Translations under genes and position numbers: made by a program
DNA from: UMGS1908 sp964432825
Lineage (GTDB): Bacteria; Bacillota; Clostridia; Christensenellales; UBA1242
Length of the DNA stretch: 64,000 nt
Direction of reading: 5' to 3'
Assembly: GCA_964432825.1 (NCBI GenBank)
Contig: CAYSOX010000005.1
Coordinates: forward strand, 37,186 to 101,185
Shown: in pieces, positions 54,357-63,875 of the stretch
Layout of the letters: every line of letters begins with the position of its first letter
Position numbering within the stretch: the first letter of the stretch is position 1
The notes under the pieces: generated by a model
Told to the model about the DNA's origin: nothing
What the model saw: the letters and a program-made list of their open reading frames with translations, nothing else
Database searches by the model: none

Positions 54357-54827
54357 ATGCAGAAGATAAAACTTATATGTGTTGGAAATATAAAAGAAAA
54401 ATATTTTGCTGATGCAATTGCGGAATACAAAAAGAGATTGACAAGATTTTGTGATTTTGATATTGTTGAAATTAAAGAGTGCCTTTTAACTTCAGCGTTG
54501 ACTGAAAAGCAAGTGATAGAGCGAGAATCGGAAGAAATATTATCTAAAATTTCGGGCGGGTTTACCATTCTTTTTGACCTAAGAGGTTCGGAAGTTTCTA
54601 GTGAAGAATTTTCAGATATTATAAGTGACCGTGCAAATTTTTCAGATAGTAAAATTAACTTAATAATAGGTGGGTCGAATGGTGTGTCTGAAGAGGTTTT
54701 GCGGTCGGCAAATAAAGTTATTCGAGTCGGCAAAATGACTTTTCCGCATCAACTTATGCGAGTTTTTGTGACCGAACAACTTTACCGTGCAGAGACCATT
54801 ATTAACCATATTAAATATCATAAATAA
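54357..54827 (+). CDS. rlmH: 23S rRNA pseudouridine-1915 N3-methyltransferase
   Basis: 156 aa from the ATG at 54357 (AGGAAGAAG upstream); an upstream in-frame ATG at 54330 is inside the CPBP gene. Contains KLICVGNIKEKYFADAI, FLLFDLRG-type strand (FTILFDLRGSE), the SPOUT knot IIGGSNGVSEEV and the C-terminal FPHQLMRVFVTEQLYRA. Methylates the pseudouridine in helix 69. Classic neighbour of yycJ. Confidence 0.96.
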   Translation: MQKIKLICVGNIKEKYFADAIAEYKKRLTRFCDFDIVEIKECLLTSALTEKQVIERESEEILSKISGGFTILFDLRGSEVSSEEFSDIISDRANFSDSKINLIIGGSNGVSEEVLRSANKVIRVGKMTFPHQLMRVFVTEQLYRAETIINHIKYHK

Positions 54828-55047
54828 TGTTGTGGTATGAAAAATCAAATTTACAAAGTCTTTTAAGGGGTTGTTTCTTTAGTATAAATGTTTAATTTTT
54901 AGTAAAGAAGCCAGCGGGATAATTAAAACGATTGTTAATTTTAGTAAAACGACGAAAACTTTTAGTACAGCCTGCTGACAATTTATAAAAACTAGTAATA
55001 CAAATTGCTTTTAGGCTCAAATAAAACAAATTTTAAGTTGGTGAGAA

Positions 55048-55476
55048 ATGAAAGAAGAATTTATGCAAGAAGCACTGAAGTATGCCGAGGTTGCATACAA
55101 AAAAGAAGAAATCCCAATAGGTGCGGTTATTGTGAAGGATGAAAAAATAATAAGTTTTGGTTATAACTTGCGTGAAAAATCAAAATCAGCCACCGCACAT
55201 GCAGAAATTATGGCAATAGAAAAAGCGTGCAAAAAACTAAAGAATTGGCGACTTGAGGATTGTGATATTTATGTAACCGTTGAACCGTGTTTGATGTGTA
55301 TGGGTGCAATTTTAAATGCAAGAATTAAAAATGTATATTTTGGTGCTAAAAATTCGTCTATGTCAAATGTGGATATTGACTATTCGAAAAGCATTTTAAA
55401 CCATAAAGTTAATATTTATGGCGGAATTTTAGAAAATGAATGTTCATCGCTTTTAAAGTCGTTTTTTAAAAGGTAA
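55048..55476 (+). CDS. tadA: tRNA-specific adenosine deaminase
   Basis: 142 aa. Zinc-site HAE in TAHAEIMAI and PCLMC in EPCLMCMGAI are the deaminase motifs; proton-shuttle Glu is in HAE. Converts wobble A34 to inosine in tRNA-Arg(ACG). GGTGAG ribosome site. The 220-nt gap upstream has repeated TTTTAGTA segments and no gene. Confidence 0.93.
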   Translation: MKEEFMQEALKYAEVAYKKEEIPIGAVIVKDEKIISFGYNLREKSKSATAHAEIMAIEKACKKLKNWRLEDCDIYVTVEPCLMCMGAILNARIKNVYFGAKNSSMSNVDIDYSKSILNHKVNIYGGILENECSSLLKSFFKR

Positions 55477-55480
55477 TTGC

Positions 55481-55509
55481 TTGACAAATGTGAAATTTTT
55501 ATATAGAAT
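55481..55509 (+). promoter_or_regulatory. Promoter of glmU-like gene, probably leaderless
   Basis: TTGACA (55481-55486), a 17-nt spacer and TAGAAT (55504-55509). The ATG is 10 nt after the -10. Confidence 0.7.
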
Positions 55510-55518
55510 GAGGGTATT

Positions 55519-56613
55519 ATGGAAGAAGTAATTGAAAGAGAACAAACAAATTTTAAATTGGACACAAATTTTAATGTGCCATTTCCCGTGCTTGAAAAGG
55601 TGGAACTTGCAAACTATAGTATTAAGTATATAGTTTTAGCGGTTAATGGCAGTGGATTTAATATGTCAAGACCAAGTTTTGACACTAAACTTTATGGCAA
55701 AACTATGGTTGAGTGGGTGAAGAGTTCGTGTGAAATTCAGCCACTTGTTTTGACAGTTGAAGAGGAACATGACCCAATTAAAACAATTAAGCCGTTTTTA
55801 GATGGTTCGGAGTGGACAATTGTACTATATTCAGATACTCCACTTTTAACAAATTCTACCATTTCAAAATCTTTTAATTATTGTGTGAGCCATCACCTAA
55901 ATGTTTGCAAACTCCCTCGAGGATTTATTTTTAAAACGGAGTATGTTAAACGAATTGAAGAAATTTATGCATTAGAAAGTGTAACTGTAAATCCTAGTGA
56001 ATTTGTTCAAGCAACCGATTTTTTGAGTTTAAGTCAAATAGCCGAGATTATTAAGAATAGAATTTATGAATTTCACCTAAAAAATGGGGTGTACATTATG
56101 GATAAAGATTCTGTTTATATTGAAAGTGATGTTTCAATTGCTTCGGGTACGGTGATTTATCCAAACAACTCTCTTTGCGGAACTACCGAAATAGGTGAAA
56201 ATGTAACGCTATTTGCAGGAAACCGAATTTTAAGTTCGATTGTTTCAAATGAGGCAAGTTTAGAAAATTCAAGCATTGTAAATAGTGTAATTGGTGAAAA
56301 GTCTAAAATTAAAAATAGTTCGGTTGGAAATGATTGCTTGGTGAAGGCTAATTGTAAGATTTTGGATTATTCTACCATTAAAGAAAGTGTGATTGATGAA
56401 GAATGTAAAATAATGGGCGCAACCGTAAAGGGCTCATTTATTGATAAAAATTGCAAGATATATGATGGTGTAAGGCTTCTTGGTAAAAATGGAAATATTG
56501 TTTTGCATAACAATGTGTCTATTGGTGAAAATTCGGTAATAGCCGTTCAGTGTGAAATTGAAGAAGCAAAAAAAGTTCCTGCAGGAACAATATTGTTGGA
56601 TGAGGCAAAATAA
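55519..56613 (+). CDS. GlmU-like protein with degenerate uridyltransferase site
   Basis: 364 aa against about 455 for GlmU. The N-terminal part is shrunken: the loop normally LAAGxGTRMxSxxPKVL reads LAVNGSGFNMSRPSFDTKL, lacking the GTRM and PK residues; the SDTPLL strand remains. The left-handed beta-helix follows (NGVYIMDKDSVYIESDV, then hexapeptide turns) and ends early, so acetyltransferase residues at the usual end are absent. It sits directly before pth and mfd, where glmU is found in Bacillota (often with prs). Possibly a regulatory or altered-specificity relative; catalysis is doubtful. Confidence 0.75.
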   Translation: MEEVIEREQTNFKLDTNFNVPFPVLEKVELANYSIKYIVLAVNGSGFNMSRPSFDTKLYGKTMVEWVKSSCEIQPLVLTVEEEHDPIKTIKPFLDGSEWTIVLYSDTPLLTNSTISKSFNYCVSHHLNVCKLPRGFIFKTEYVKRIEEIYALESVTVNPSEFVQATDFLSLSQIAEIIKNRIYEFHLKNGVYIMDKDSVYIESDVSIASGTVIYPNNSLCGTTEIGENVTLFAGNRILSSIVSNEASLENSSIVNSVIGEKSKIKNSSVGNDCLVKANCKILDYSTIKESVIDEECKIMGATVKGSFIDKNCKIYDGVRLLGKNGNIVLHNNVSIGENSVIAVQCEIEEAKKVPAGTILLDEAK

Positions 56614-57170
56614 TGAAGATTATTGTAGGATTAGGTAACCCTGGTAAAGAATATGAAAATACCAATCATAACGCGGGGTTTATGGTGTTAGATAAAGTTG
56701 CAGAACATTTTGGAGTGGATATAGAGAAAAAAGATGGCAAATCAAAGGTTGCATCGGTGTTTGTAAATGGCGAAAAATTTTTACTCGCAAAACCTCAAAC
56801 CTATATGAATTCTAGCGGTGAAGCCGTGCAAGAATTGGTGCATAAATATAAAATTGATGTAAAAAATGAATTGATGATTATATCGGATGATTTTGATACA
56901 AAAGAGGGCACTCTTAGAATTAGAACAGTTTCAGGAAACACGACACATAATGGTGTTCGAAATATTAAACTACACCTAAACACTTCGGAGTTTTTGAGAA
57001 TTAAAGTAAGTATTGCACCAAAACCTCAAGAAATTAGTGTTGTAGATTTTGTTTTGGCAAAGATTAGAAATGATAGTACATATAAAGCAATTGAAAAGGG
57101 TGCGAAAGCCGTTATAGATTTTATAAATGGCGAAAGTTTGGAAACAATATCTCGAAAGTATAGTAATTAA
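56613..57170 (+). CDS. pth: Peptidyl-tRNA hydrolase
   Basis: 185 aa. GLGNPGKEYENTNHNAGF contains the catalytic His in NHNAGF. KPQTYMNSSG, the Asp in ISDDFD, and THNGVRNI follow; the usual GGHNG glycines are TT here. Releases peptides from tRNA after ribosome drop-off. Overlaps the GlmU-like stop by 1 nt and precedes mfd by 8 nt, in the normal order. Confidence 0.94.
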   Translation: MKIIVGLGNPGKEYENTNHNAGFMVLDKVAEHFGVDIEKKDGKSKVASVFVNGEKFLLAKPQTYMNSSGEAVQELVHKYKIDVKNELMIISDDFDTKEGTLRIRTVSGNTTHNGVRNIKLHLNTSEFLRIKVSIAPKPQEISVVDFVLAKIRNDSTYKAIEKGAKAVIDFINGESLETISRKYSN

Positions 57171-57178
57171 GGATAGGT

Positions 57179-60100
57179 ATGGCGATTAATTTTTTTGATT
57201 TTTCAAATCTCGGGGGAGATTATCGAAATTTGGCGGGTGCAGTCCAAAACCGATTAAATGTATCGTGTATTGGGATGAACCAAACGGAAAAAGTTTTAAA
57301 CTCCCTAGATGTTGCTAGTAAGGTTTTATACATTACTAGCGATTTTTTGAATGCAAAAAAAGTATATGATATTGCAAATTCTTTAGATTATAAAAAGGTA
57401 TATTTGCTAGAAAATTTAAATGATACACTTTTATACAAAGAAAATTGTAGCAATGAAAGTGCGGTAAACCGAATAAAAACATTGCATGCACTACTTACTA
57501 AAAAAGACTATTTTATATGTGCGGGAGTGGATAGTTTGTTTGGACTTATGTCTAACATAGTACGCTTTAAAAATGCCACAATCCACTTAGAATATCACGA
57601 TTGTATCAATAGAGAAGACTTAATTTTGAAACTAACTCAAATGGGGTATAAAAGAGTTGAAAGAGTTGAAAATGTGGCAGAATTTTCACTTCGTGGTGAA
57701 GTTATGGATGTCTTTCCAATAAACGAAGATTTTGCGGTTCGGTTAGACTTTTTTGATATTCAACTTCAAACAATCAATAAATTCAATCCGCAAGATATGG
57801 ACACATTAGTTGATATTGATTCGGTGGATATAGCACCTGCAACCAACCTTTTATTGACCGATACCGAAAAAGAAGCATTGTGTGAGGGTTTAAATTCAAA
57901 AAAGAAAGCCGACTTTTTAAGTGAGGGAAATCAAAAAAGGTTTAGCACAATAGCGGATGAAATAATTGAAAAGTTGAAAAACGGAGAGTTGTCTTTTAAT
58001 TTGGATTATGTTTTTCCGCTTATTAAAGACAAATTATCCAGTGTGTTTGATTTTTTGGATTCGTCTACAACAATTGTTATAGACGAAGCAAAACTTGTAT
58101 ATGATGGTATTGAAAAGTTTGATAGCGATTGTAAAGCCCGAAAGTCAATGCTTGAAAAAACAGGTGAAATAATTGAAACTAAAGAGTTAGGGGTTTTAAA
58201 AAGGGAAGAATTATTAGAAAAGTTAAGAAATTTCAATTTGATAGTAAATCAGAAAATTACAAATTCAAATAGATTTATGGAGGCTGATAAGGTCTTAAAT
58301 TTTAACACTTCTGCCTTAACTAGATACACAACAAACATAAATGAATTTGTAAACGATGTCCAAAATTGGATAATGGATGGATATAAAGTGTTTATTTTTG
58401 CGGGAGATGAACGGCAAGCACGGGCAATTCAGCGAACGCTCCATTCCGGACAAATTCATATTGAAATAAAAAAGAATGCAAGATTTTCGGATATGTCGTC
58501 GGCAATTCTTCCGGTATTATTGCCTTCAGGTTTTGCAAAAGTTAAAGAAAAGCGGATAGTTGTTGGAACTTACGATATTTTTGCAAAAAAGCAAAATCAA
58601 ACGGTGCAGGTTAACCGACAAGATGTATTTTCTGTTCCAAAGGTGGGCGACTTGGTTGTTCACGCAATTCACGGTATTGGTTTATGTGAAGGAATAACAA
58701 AACTTAGTGGAAAATTTGGAACAAAAGATTATGTTGTTGTAAAATATAGGGATAATGACAAATTATATGTTCCGATTGACCAAATGGATTTGCTGGATAG
58801 ATTTTCGGGGGCAGATAGTCCAACCAAACTTTCAAAGATTGGTGGTGCAGAATTTGGTGCGGTAAAAGAACGCGTCCGTAAAAATCTTAAAAAATTGGCA
58901 TTTGATTTAACAAAACTTTATGCTGAGCGCGAAACTAAAAAAGGGTTTAGTTTTGTACGGGATGATGAATTGCAAATTGAGTTTGAAAATGCTTTTCCGT
59001 ACACCGAAACAGAGGACCAATTAAAAGCAATAGCCGAAATAAAGTCCGATATGGAGAGTAATAAGGTTATGGATAGACTGCTTTGTGGAGATGTAGGCTT
59101 TGGAAAAACCGAAGTGGCATTACGAGCGGTGTTTAAAGCGGTTTTAAGCGGTAAACAGGTTGCAATAATGGCACCGACGACGATACTTTCCGAGCAACAT
59201 TACAATACTTGCAAGTCTAGATTTGATGGCTTTGGCATAAATGTTGGTGTTTTAAATAGGTTTCATCAACCGTCAGAAATTCAAAAGACTTTAACAAAGT
59301 TAAAGACGGGTGAAATAAATGTCGTTTGTGGAACTCACCGAATTTTGTCGGAAGATGTGGAATTTTATAACTTAGGACTTATTGTTTTAGATGAAGAACA
59401 AAAGTTTGGAGTGGGTGATAAAGAAAAGTTAAAGTTAAAACGAAGCAATATTGATGTGTTGACACTTTCGGCAACGCCTATTCCACGAACCTTACATATG
59501 TCTCTTTCGGGAATTCGTGATATTTCGGTTATTGCGACCCCTCCCGCTGAGCGTCAGCCAATAAAAACTGCAGTTATAGAGTATTCAGAAGCGGTTATTA
59601 AAGATGCTATTATGAAAGAAATTGCAAGGGATGGTCAAGTTTTTATCATCTACAATAGGGTGGAAACAATAGACCAGTTTGCCGTTAAAATTAAGAATTT
59701 GGTTCCTGAAGCAAAAGTTTTGGTCGGCCACGGAAAAATGAAGGCGTCCGACCTTGAAGTCGTGATGTATAAATTTTATAATAGAATGGCGGATATTTTA
59801 ATTTCTACAACCATTATTGAAAATGGTGTGGATATGAGCAATGCCAACACATTAATTGTAATAGATGCCGATAAATTTGGGCTTTCGCAGTTATACCAAA
59901 TTAGAGGTCGTGTAGGGCGAGGCAATAGAGAGGGTTATGCATATTTAACCTACAAAAAAGACAAGGTTTTGAGTGAGGAAAGTTATAAAAGATTGGAGGC
60001 AATTTCTGAATTTACCGAGTTTGGTAGCGGGTTTAAAATTGCTCTTCGCGACCTTGAAATAAGGGGTAGCGGAAGTGTTTTGGGTGCGGAGCAACACGGG

Positions 60101-60646
60101 CATATTGAAAAGGTTGGGTATGATTTGTATTGCAAAATGCTAACACAGGCAATTGAAGAACTTAAGGGTAATGCAACTCCTGAAGAAAAAGATGTGTTAA
60201 TGCGAGTTGGGATAGACGCATATATTCCGGATAGTTATATAGAAAGTGCAAACCAAAGGATGAGTATATATAAAAACATTTCAAGGATTCAAACAGAGGA
60301 GGATAGAAATAAAATTCTTCTGGACACCGAAAAAGTATATGGTAAATGTCCAAACACCGTAACAAATTTGGTAGATATTGCCTATTTGAAAGCACTCGCA
60401 AAAAATATCGGTGTAGTTGAATTATATTGCAGTAGTGAAGAGATAAAACTGGTGTTTGATAAAGATTCAAATATGGCGGTAAGCGAGTCAGTCACAAAAG
60501 CAATAAATAAATATTCTCAAAATTGTGTTTTAAATTTAAAAGAAATGCCAACAATTTATTTTAAGTACAACAATTACTCAAATGAGCAAAATTTTGCCAT
60601 TTTAAAAGATTTTTTAAATATTTCAAATGAAATTAACAAAAAGTGA
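57179..60646 (+). CDS. mfd: Transcription-repair coupling factor
   Basis: 1155 aa. UvrB-like N-terminal domains, the RNA polymerase-interacting domain near VGDLVVHAIHGIGLCEG, then the RecG-like translocase: Walker A CGDVGFGKTEVALRA, DEEQ box LIVLDEEQKFGV, SATPIPRTL, and QIRGRVGRG, finally the TRCF domain. Displaces RNA polymerase stalled at lesions and recruits UvrA. Full length. Upstream of a PrsA-like gene as in many Bacillota. Confidence 0.97.
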   Translation: MAINFFDFSNLGGDYRNLAGAVQNRLNVSCIGMNQTEKVLNSLDVASKVLYITSDFLNAKKVYDIANSLDYKKVYLLENLNDTLLYKENCSNESAVNRIKTLHALLTKKDYFICAGVDSLFGLMSNIVRFKNATIHLEYHDCINREDLILKLTQMGYKRVERVENVAEFSLRGEVMDVFPINEDFAVRLDFFDIQLQTINKFNPQDMDTLVDIDSVDIAPATNLLLTDTEKEALCEGLNSKKKADFLSEGNQKRFSTIADEIIEKLKNGELSFNLDYVFPLIKDKLSSVFDFLDSSTTIVIDEAKLVYDGIEKFDSDCKARKSMLEKTGEIIETKELGVLKREELLEKLRNFNLIVNQKITNSNRFMEADKVLNFNTSALTRYTTNINEFVNDVQNWIMDGYKVFIFAGDERQARAIQRTLHSGQIHIEIKKNARFSDMSSAILPVLLPSGFAKVKEKRIVVGTYDIFAKKQNQTVQVNRQDVFSVPKVGDLVVHAIHGIGLCEGITKLSGKFGTKDYVVVKYRDNDKLYVPIDQMDLLDRFSGADSPTKLSKIGGAEFGAVKERVRKNLKKLAFDLTKLYAERETKKGFSFVRDDELQIEFENAFPYTETEDQLKAIAEIKSDMESNKVMDRLLCGDVGFGKTEVALRAVFKAVLSGKQVAIMAPTTILSEQHYNTCKSRFDGFGINVGVLNRFHQPSEIQKTLTKLKTGEINVVCGTHRILSEDVEFYNLGLIVLDEEQKFGVGDKEKLKLKRSNIDVLTLSATPIPRTLHMSLSGIRDISVIATPPAERQPIKTAVIEYSEAVIKDAIMKEIARDGQVFIIYNRVETIDQFAVKIKNLVPEAKVLVGHGKMKASDLEVVMYKFYNRMADILISTTIIENGVDMSNANTLIVIDADKFGLSQLYQIRGRVGRGNREGYAYLTYKKDKVLSEESYKRLEAISEFTEFGSGFKIALRDLEIRGSGSVLGAEQHGHIEKVGYDLYCKMLTQAIEELKGNATPEEKDVLMRVGIDAYIPDSYIESANQRMSIYKNISRIQTEEDRNKILLDTEKVYGKCPNTVTNLVDIAYLKALAKNIGVVELYCSSEEIKLVFDKDSNMAVSESVTKAINKYSQNCVLNLKEMPTIYFKYNNYSNEQNFAILKDFLNISNEINKK

Positions 60647-60676
60647 TTGATTTTATGGGTTAAGTTGTATTATAAT
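60647..60676 (+). promoter_or_regulatory. Promoter of PrsA-like gene
   Basis: TTGATT (60647-60652), an 18-nt spacer and TATAAT (60671-60676). Confidence 0.65.
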
Positions 60677-60712
60677 GATTTAAGTAAATTTTACTAAAAA
60701 GGAAATTGCTAT

Positions 60713-62449
60713 ATGAAAAAGAAATTAATTTCAATTATGTTAACTTTTACAATGATTATCACTTCTGCATTCATTTTTTCAGGATGTGGTATTTTGCAAA
60801 ATAACAATAAAAGGTATTATGCCGATGCAGTCGCAAAGGTAGGGGATGAAGTTGTAACTCGTAATGAAGTTTTAACAATGTTCAATTACTATTATTATTC
60901 TTATGGTTATTACCAATATGGTTATAGTGAAGAACAAGTTTACACAATGGTTTTAGAGTCTTTGATTAAAAATAAAATCATCGTTCAAGAAGCGCGTAAA
61001 CTTGAAGAGTGCAAACTAAATGATGATGACCGTGCCTACATTTGGGAACAAGTATTTGAAAATATATCTTCTCAAATAGATTCTCACGAAGCCGAAATTA
61101 AGAAAATATATGGTATTGAAGAAGATTCTGAAGAGAATAATAACTCAACCGAAACTAAGTTTACTGAATATGAAAGAGCAACAGCCGAAAGCGAACTTGC
61201 AAAAGCCGAAGTTGTAAAAACTAAGGAAGAATGGTTAAAGTCTATTCAGTCTGAGGCTGATGAGAAAACAAATAAATACAGATATTTGGCTTACAGAAAG
61301 TTTGTGAATGAACTTGTAAAAAGTGCAAAAATGTATGACAAAAATGTTGGAAGCGAAGAAGAAATTTTAGAGCAAGAAATTGACCGATTGTTTAAGTATT
61401 ATGAAGAGAGTCGTTTGGTTGCAAAATATACCGCATTAAAAACTGCGACACTTTCAGTAACCGATGCTGAAATAAATGATTACTATAATGAATTAAAAAG
61501 AAAACAAAGTCAAAGTTTTCAAGCAAGCGGTGCATATGAGAGTGCAATCACTTCAACATCTTCAACCGAATTGGTTGTAAAAAGAAGTGCATCAACTAAG
61601 TATTTCACCGTTCAACATATTTTGCTAAAGTTCGCCGATTACGATGATACAATCGAGGTTTCAACAAATGTTAAGGGTGCAAGCCAATATCTTGCTCAAC
61701 TTCCATATTTCACCTACCAAAAAGGTTCAGGCTCAATAGAATCACAACTTGAAGAAGAATATCTAAAAGCGCGTGAAAATTATGCTAGTGAAGAAGGAAG
61801 TTTGGACTTAACTTATATAAACTCAACAACAGGCAAAACTAATTGTGATGATGATGGGAATGAAAAGAAGTTAACCAAACTTTCGGAATTTGATGTTATT
61901 ATCAATAAAATAGTTGATGATTACAATAATGCTCTTTCAACTTATAATGAATCAGAAAAAACCGAAGAAGATAAAAAGACCTTGCAGAATGCAGAGCGTA
62001 CACTTGCGGAAGAATTCTTTAAGTTAAAGTTCTCTTATAGTAAGGATTCTAATGTCACCGACCTTACAAACCTTACAAATTTGATTGGTTACACATTTTC
62101 TCAAAATAAATCTGATAGTAATAGTTATGTTGCAGAATTTTCAGAAACAGCATATGAATTGTATGATGAGTTTAAGGATAATCAAACTTATGGTATTAAA
62201 AAGGTTGTAACCAACTTTGGTGTTCATTATATTATGTTTACCGGAGAGGTAAAGGCAGAAGATTTAGTTCTTGAAGACACCTTCACAATGGTAAGAAACC
62301 AAACGGTTGAGGACTATATTTTTGATAAACTATTATCTGATAAGGTTACTAACAAGATTAACGATTTGACAAGTTTGTTGTATAACGAATATAAGTCAAA
62401 TGGAGATGTTGAAATTATTTGCAAAACCTATGAAGAATGCAATAAGTAA
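60713..62449 (+). CDS. PrsA/SurA-type peptidyl-prolyl isomerase lipoprotein
   Basis: 578 aa. Lipobox IFSGC (Cys 25) after a hydrophobic signal, so lipid-anchored outside. A SurA-type N-terminal helical region (AVAKVGDEVVTRNEVLTMF), then a parvulin-like core starting KYFTVQHILLKF. The end part VVTNFGVHYIMFTGEV resembles the last parvulin strand. Large acidic insertions make it longer than B. subtilis PrsA (about 290 aa). Expected to fold exported proteins, perhaps the surface proteins seen elsewhere in the window. Follows mfd. Confidence 0.78.
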   Translation: MKKKLISIMLTFTMIITSAFIFSGCGILQNNNKRYYADAVAKVGDEVVTRNEVLTMFNYYYYSYGYYQYGYSEEQVYTMVLESLIKNKIIVQEARKLEECKLNDDDRAYIWEQVFENISSQIDSHEAEIKKIYGIEEDSEENNNSTETKFTEYERATAESELAKAEVVKTKEEWLKSIQSEADEKTNKYRYLAYRKFVNELVKSAKMYDKNVGSEEEILEQEIDRLFKYYEESRLVAKYTALKTATLSVTDAEINDYYNELKRKQSQSFQASGAYESAITSTSSTELVVKRSASTKYFTVQHILLKFADYDDTIEVSTNVKGASQYLAQLPYFTYQKGSGSIESQLEEEYLKARENYASEEGSLDLTYINSTTGKTNCDDDGNEKKLTKLSEFDVIINKIVDDYNNALSTYNESEKTEEDKKTLQNAERTLAEEFFKLKFSYSKDSNVTDLTNLTNLIGYTFSQNKSDSNSYVAEFSETAYELYDEFKDNQTYGIKKVVTNFGVHYIMFTGEVKAEDLVLEDTFTMVRNQTVEDYIFDKLLSDKVTNKINDLTSLLYNEYKSNGDVEIICKTYEECNK

Positions 62450-62481
62450 TTTTAAATCAAACAAATCATTATGAATAATAA

Positions 62482-62519
62482 AAAGTCGTATGTGGAATAA
62501 ATAGCATACGACTTTACTT
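62482..62519 (+). terminator. Rho-independent terminator
   Basis: A perfect 11-bp stem AAAGTCGTATG/CATACGACTTT with a 12-nt loop. The tail ACTTTT is weak, so it may be bidirectional. Confidence 0.8.
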
Positions 62520-62530
62520 TTAGAAAAAAT

Positions 62531-62544
62531 CGAACATATGTTCT
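62531..62544 (+). promoter_or_regulatory. LexA (SOS) box
   Basis: CGAACATATGTTCT matches the Bacillota LexA consensus CGAACRNRYGTTYG at all but the last base. It lies 6 bp upstream of the -35 of the polymerase gene, so LexA could block RNA polymerase. Confidence 0.8.
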
Positions 62545-62549
62545 TTTTA

Positions 62550-62578
62550 TTGTAATAAAAGTTTGAAAGTGGTATAAT
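62550..62578 (+). promoter_or_regulatory. Promoter of the Y-family polymerase gene
   Basis: TTGTAA (62550-62555), a 17-nt spacer and TATAAT (62573-62578). Confidence 0.7.
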
Positions 62579-62605
62579 TGAATTAATGGTATAAAGGAGG
62601 AGAAT

Positions 62606-63853
62606 ATGGCGGTTATATTTCATTCGGACTTAAATAATTTTTATGCTAGTTGTGAATGTTTGGTTCATCCCGAGTTAAATGGAAAACCCGTGGTTGTATG
62701 TGGCAAAATAGAAGACCGCCATGGTATTGTGCTTGCAAAAAACAATTTGGCAAAGGGCTTAGGTGTAAAGACTGGAATGACGCTGTTTGAGGCGGAAAAA
62801 TTAGCCCCTAATTTACAAAAGGTGGTTGCAAATCACAACCTTTATTTAAAATATTCAAAACTTGTAAAAAAGATTTATTATGAATACACAGATAGAGTTG
62901 AAAGTTTTGGAATAGATGAGGCGTGGCTAGACGTAACAGAAAGTGTAAAACTTTTTGGTGGTGCGGAAAAACTTGCGAATGAAATAAGGGAACGAATAAA
63001 AAATGAAATAGGATTGACGGTGTCAATTGGTGTAAGTTTTAACAAAATTTTTGCAAAATTAGGGTCAGACTTGAAAAAACCAGATGCGGTGACAATAATT
63101 TCAAAAGAAAATTATAAAGATATTGTTTGGAAGTTGCCTATAAATGCCCTATTATATGTTGGAAGAAAGACCGAAAAAAAGTTGAATTCTTTGGGTATTT
63201 GGACAATTGGTGCAATTGCAAAGTTTGATGAAAAAATATTAAAGGCAAAACTTGGCAAGTGGGGTGAAATGCTTTATGCATATGCAAATGGGTTTGATAA
63301 TAGTCCGGTTTTAAAAAGTGACGAAATAGCGGATATGAAGTCGGTCGGGAATAGTGTAACTTATTATCGTGACCTTGACAAAAAGGAAGATATAGATGCA
63401 CTTTTGTATGTGATTGCAGAAAGTGTAAGTTTTCGTATGAAAAAGCATAATGTAGGGAAGGCAAAGACTATGTATTTAAGTTTGGTGGATGAAAATTTGG
63501 AGCACTTAGGGAAGCGGGTTCCGTTTAACATTCCAACAAATCTAAGCAGTGTGATAGCAAAAACTGCAATAGAATGTTTTGAAAAATATTTTAGTCATAT
63601 TCAAAGAGTTCGCGGGCTTGGAATTTCGGTTTCAAATTTTGTGACCGAGGAACAAATGCTAATTTCTTCCGAACAAAATAAACTTGAAAAGTTGCAGAAA
63701 CTTGATAGCACTATAGAGGATATTCGGCGTAGGTTTGGTAGGCGTTCGGTGTCAAGGGCTTTAACAATTGTGGATAAAAGAATGCAAGACATAGAAATTA
63801 ATGGTGCAAATATAACTTCGCATGTGCTAGATTCTACCAACAAGACGGAGTAA
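62606..63853 (+). CDS. dinB: Y-family DNA polymerase (DinB/Pol IV type)
   Basis: 415 aa. HSDLNNFYASCE holds the first metal Asp; SFGIDEAWLDVTES holds the catalytic Asp-Glu pair; SIGVSFNKIFAKLGSDLKKP is the palm-end motif. The little-finger domain follows (DKKEDIDALLYVIAESV region to the end). Error-prone bypass polymerase. AAGGAGGAG is a very strong ribosome site, and a LexA box lies upstream, so it is likely SOS-induced. It ends the window's genes. Confidence 0.94.
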   Translation: MAVIFHSDLNNFYASCECLVHPELNGKPVVVCGKIEDRHGIVLAKNNLAKGLGVKTGMTLFEAEKLAPNLQKVVANHNLYLKYSKLVKKIYYEYTDRVESFGIDEAWLDVTESVKLFGGAEKLANEIRERIKNEIGLTVSIGVSFNKIFAKLGSDLKKPDAVTIISKENYKDIVWKLPINALLYVGRKTEKKLNSLGIWTIGAIAKFDEKILKAKLGKWGEMLYAYANGFDNSPVLKSDEIADMKSVGNSVTYYRDLDKKEDIDALLYVIAESVSFRMKKHNVGKAKTMYLSLVDENLEHLGKRVPFNIPTNLSSVIAKTAIECFEKYFSHIQRVRGLGISVSNFVTEEQMLISSEQNKLEKLQKLDSTIEDIRRRFGRRSVSRALTIVDKRMQDIEINGANITSHVLDSTNKTE

Positions 63854-63875
63854 AATTAAGTTTTTTATGATTTAC

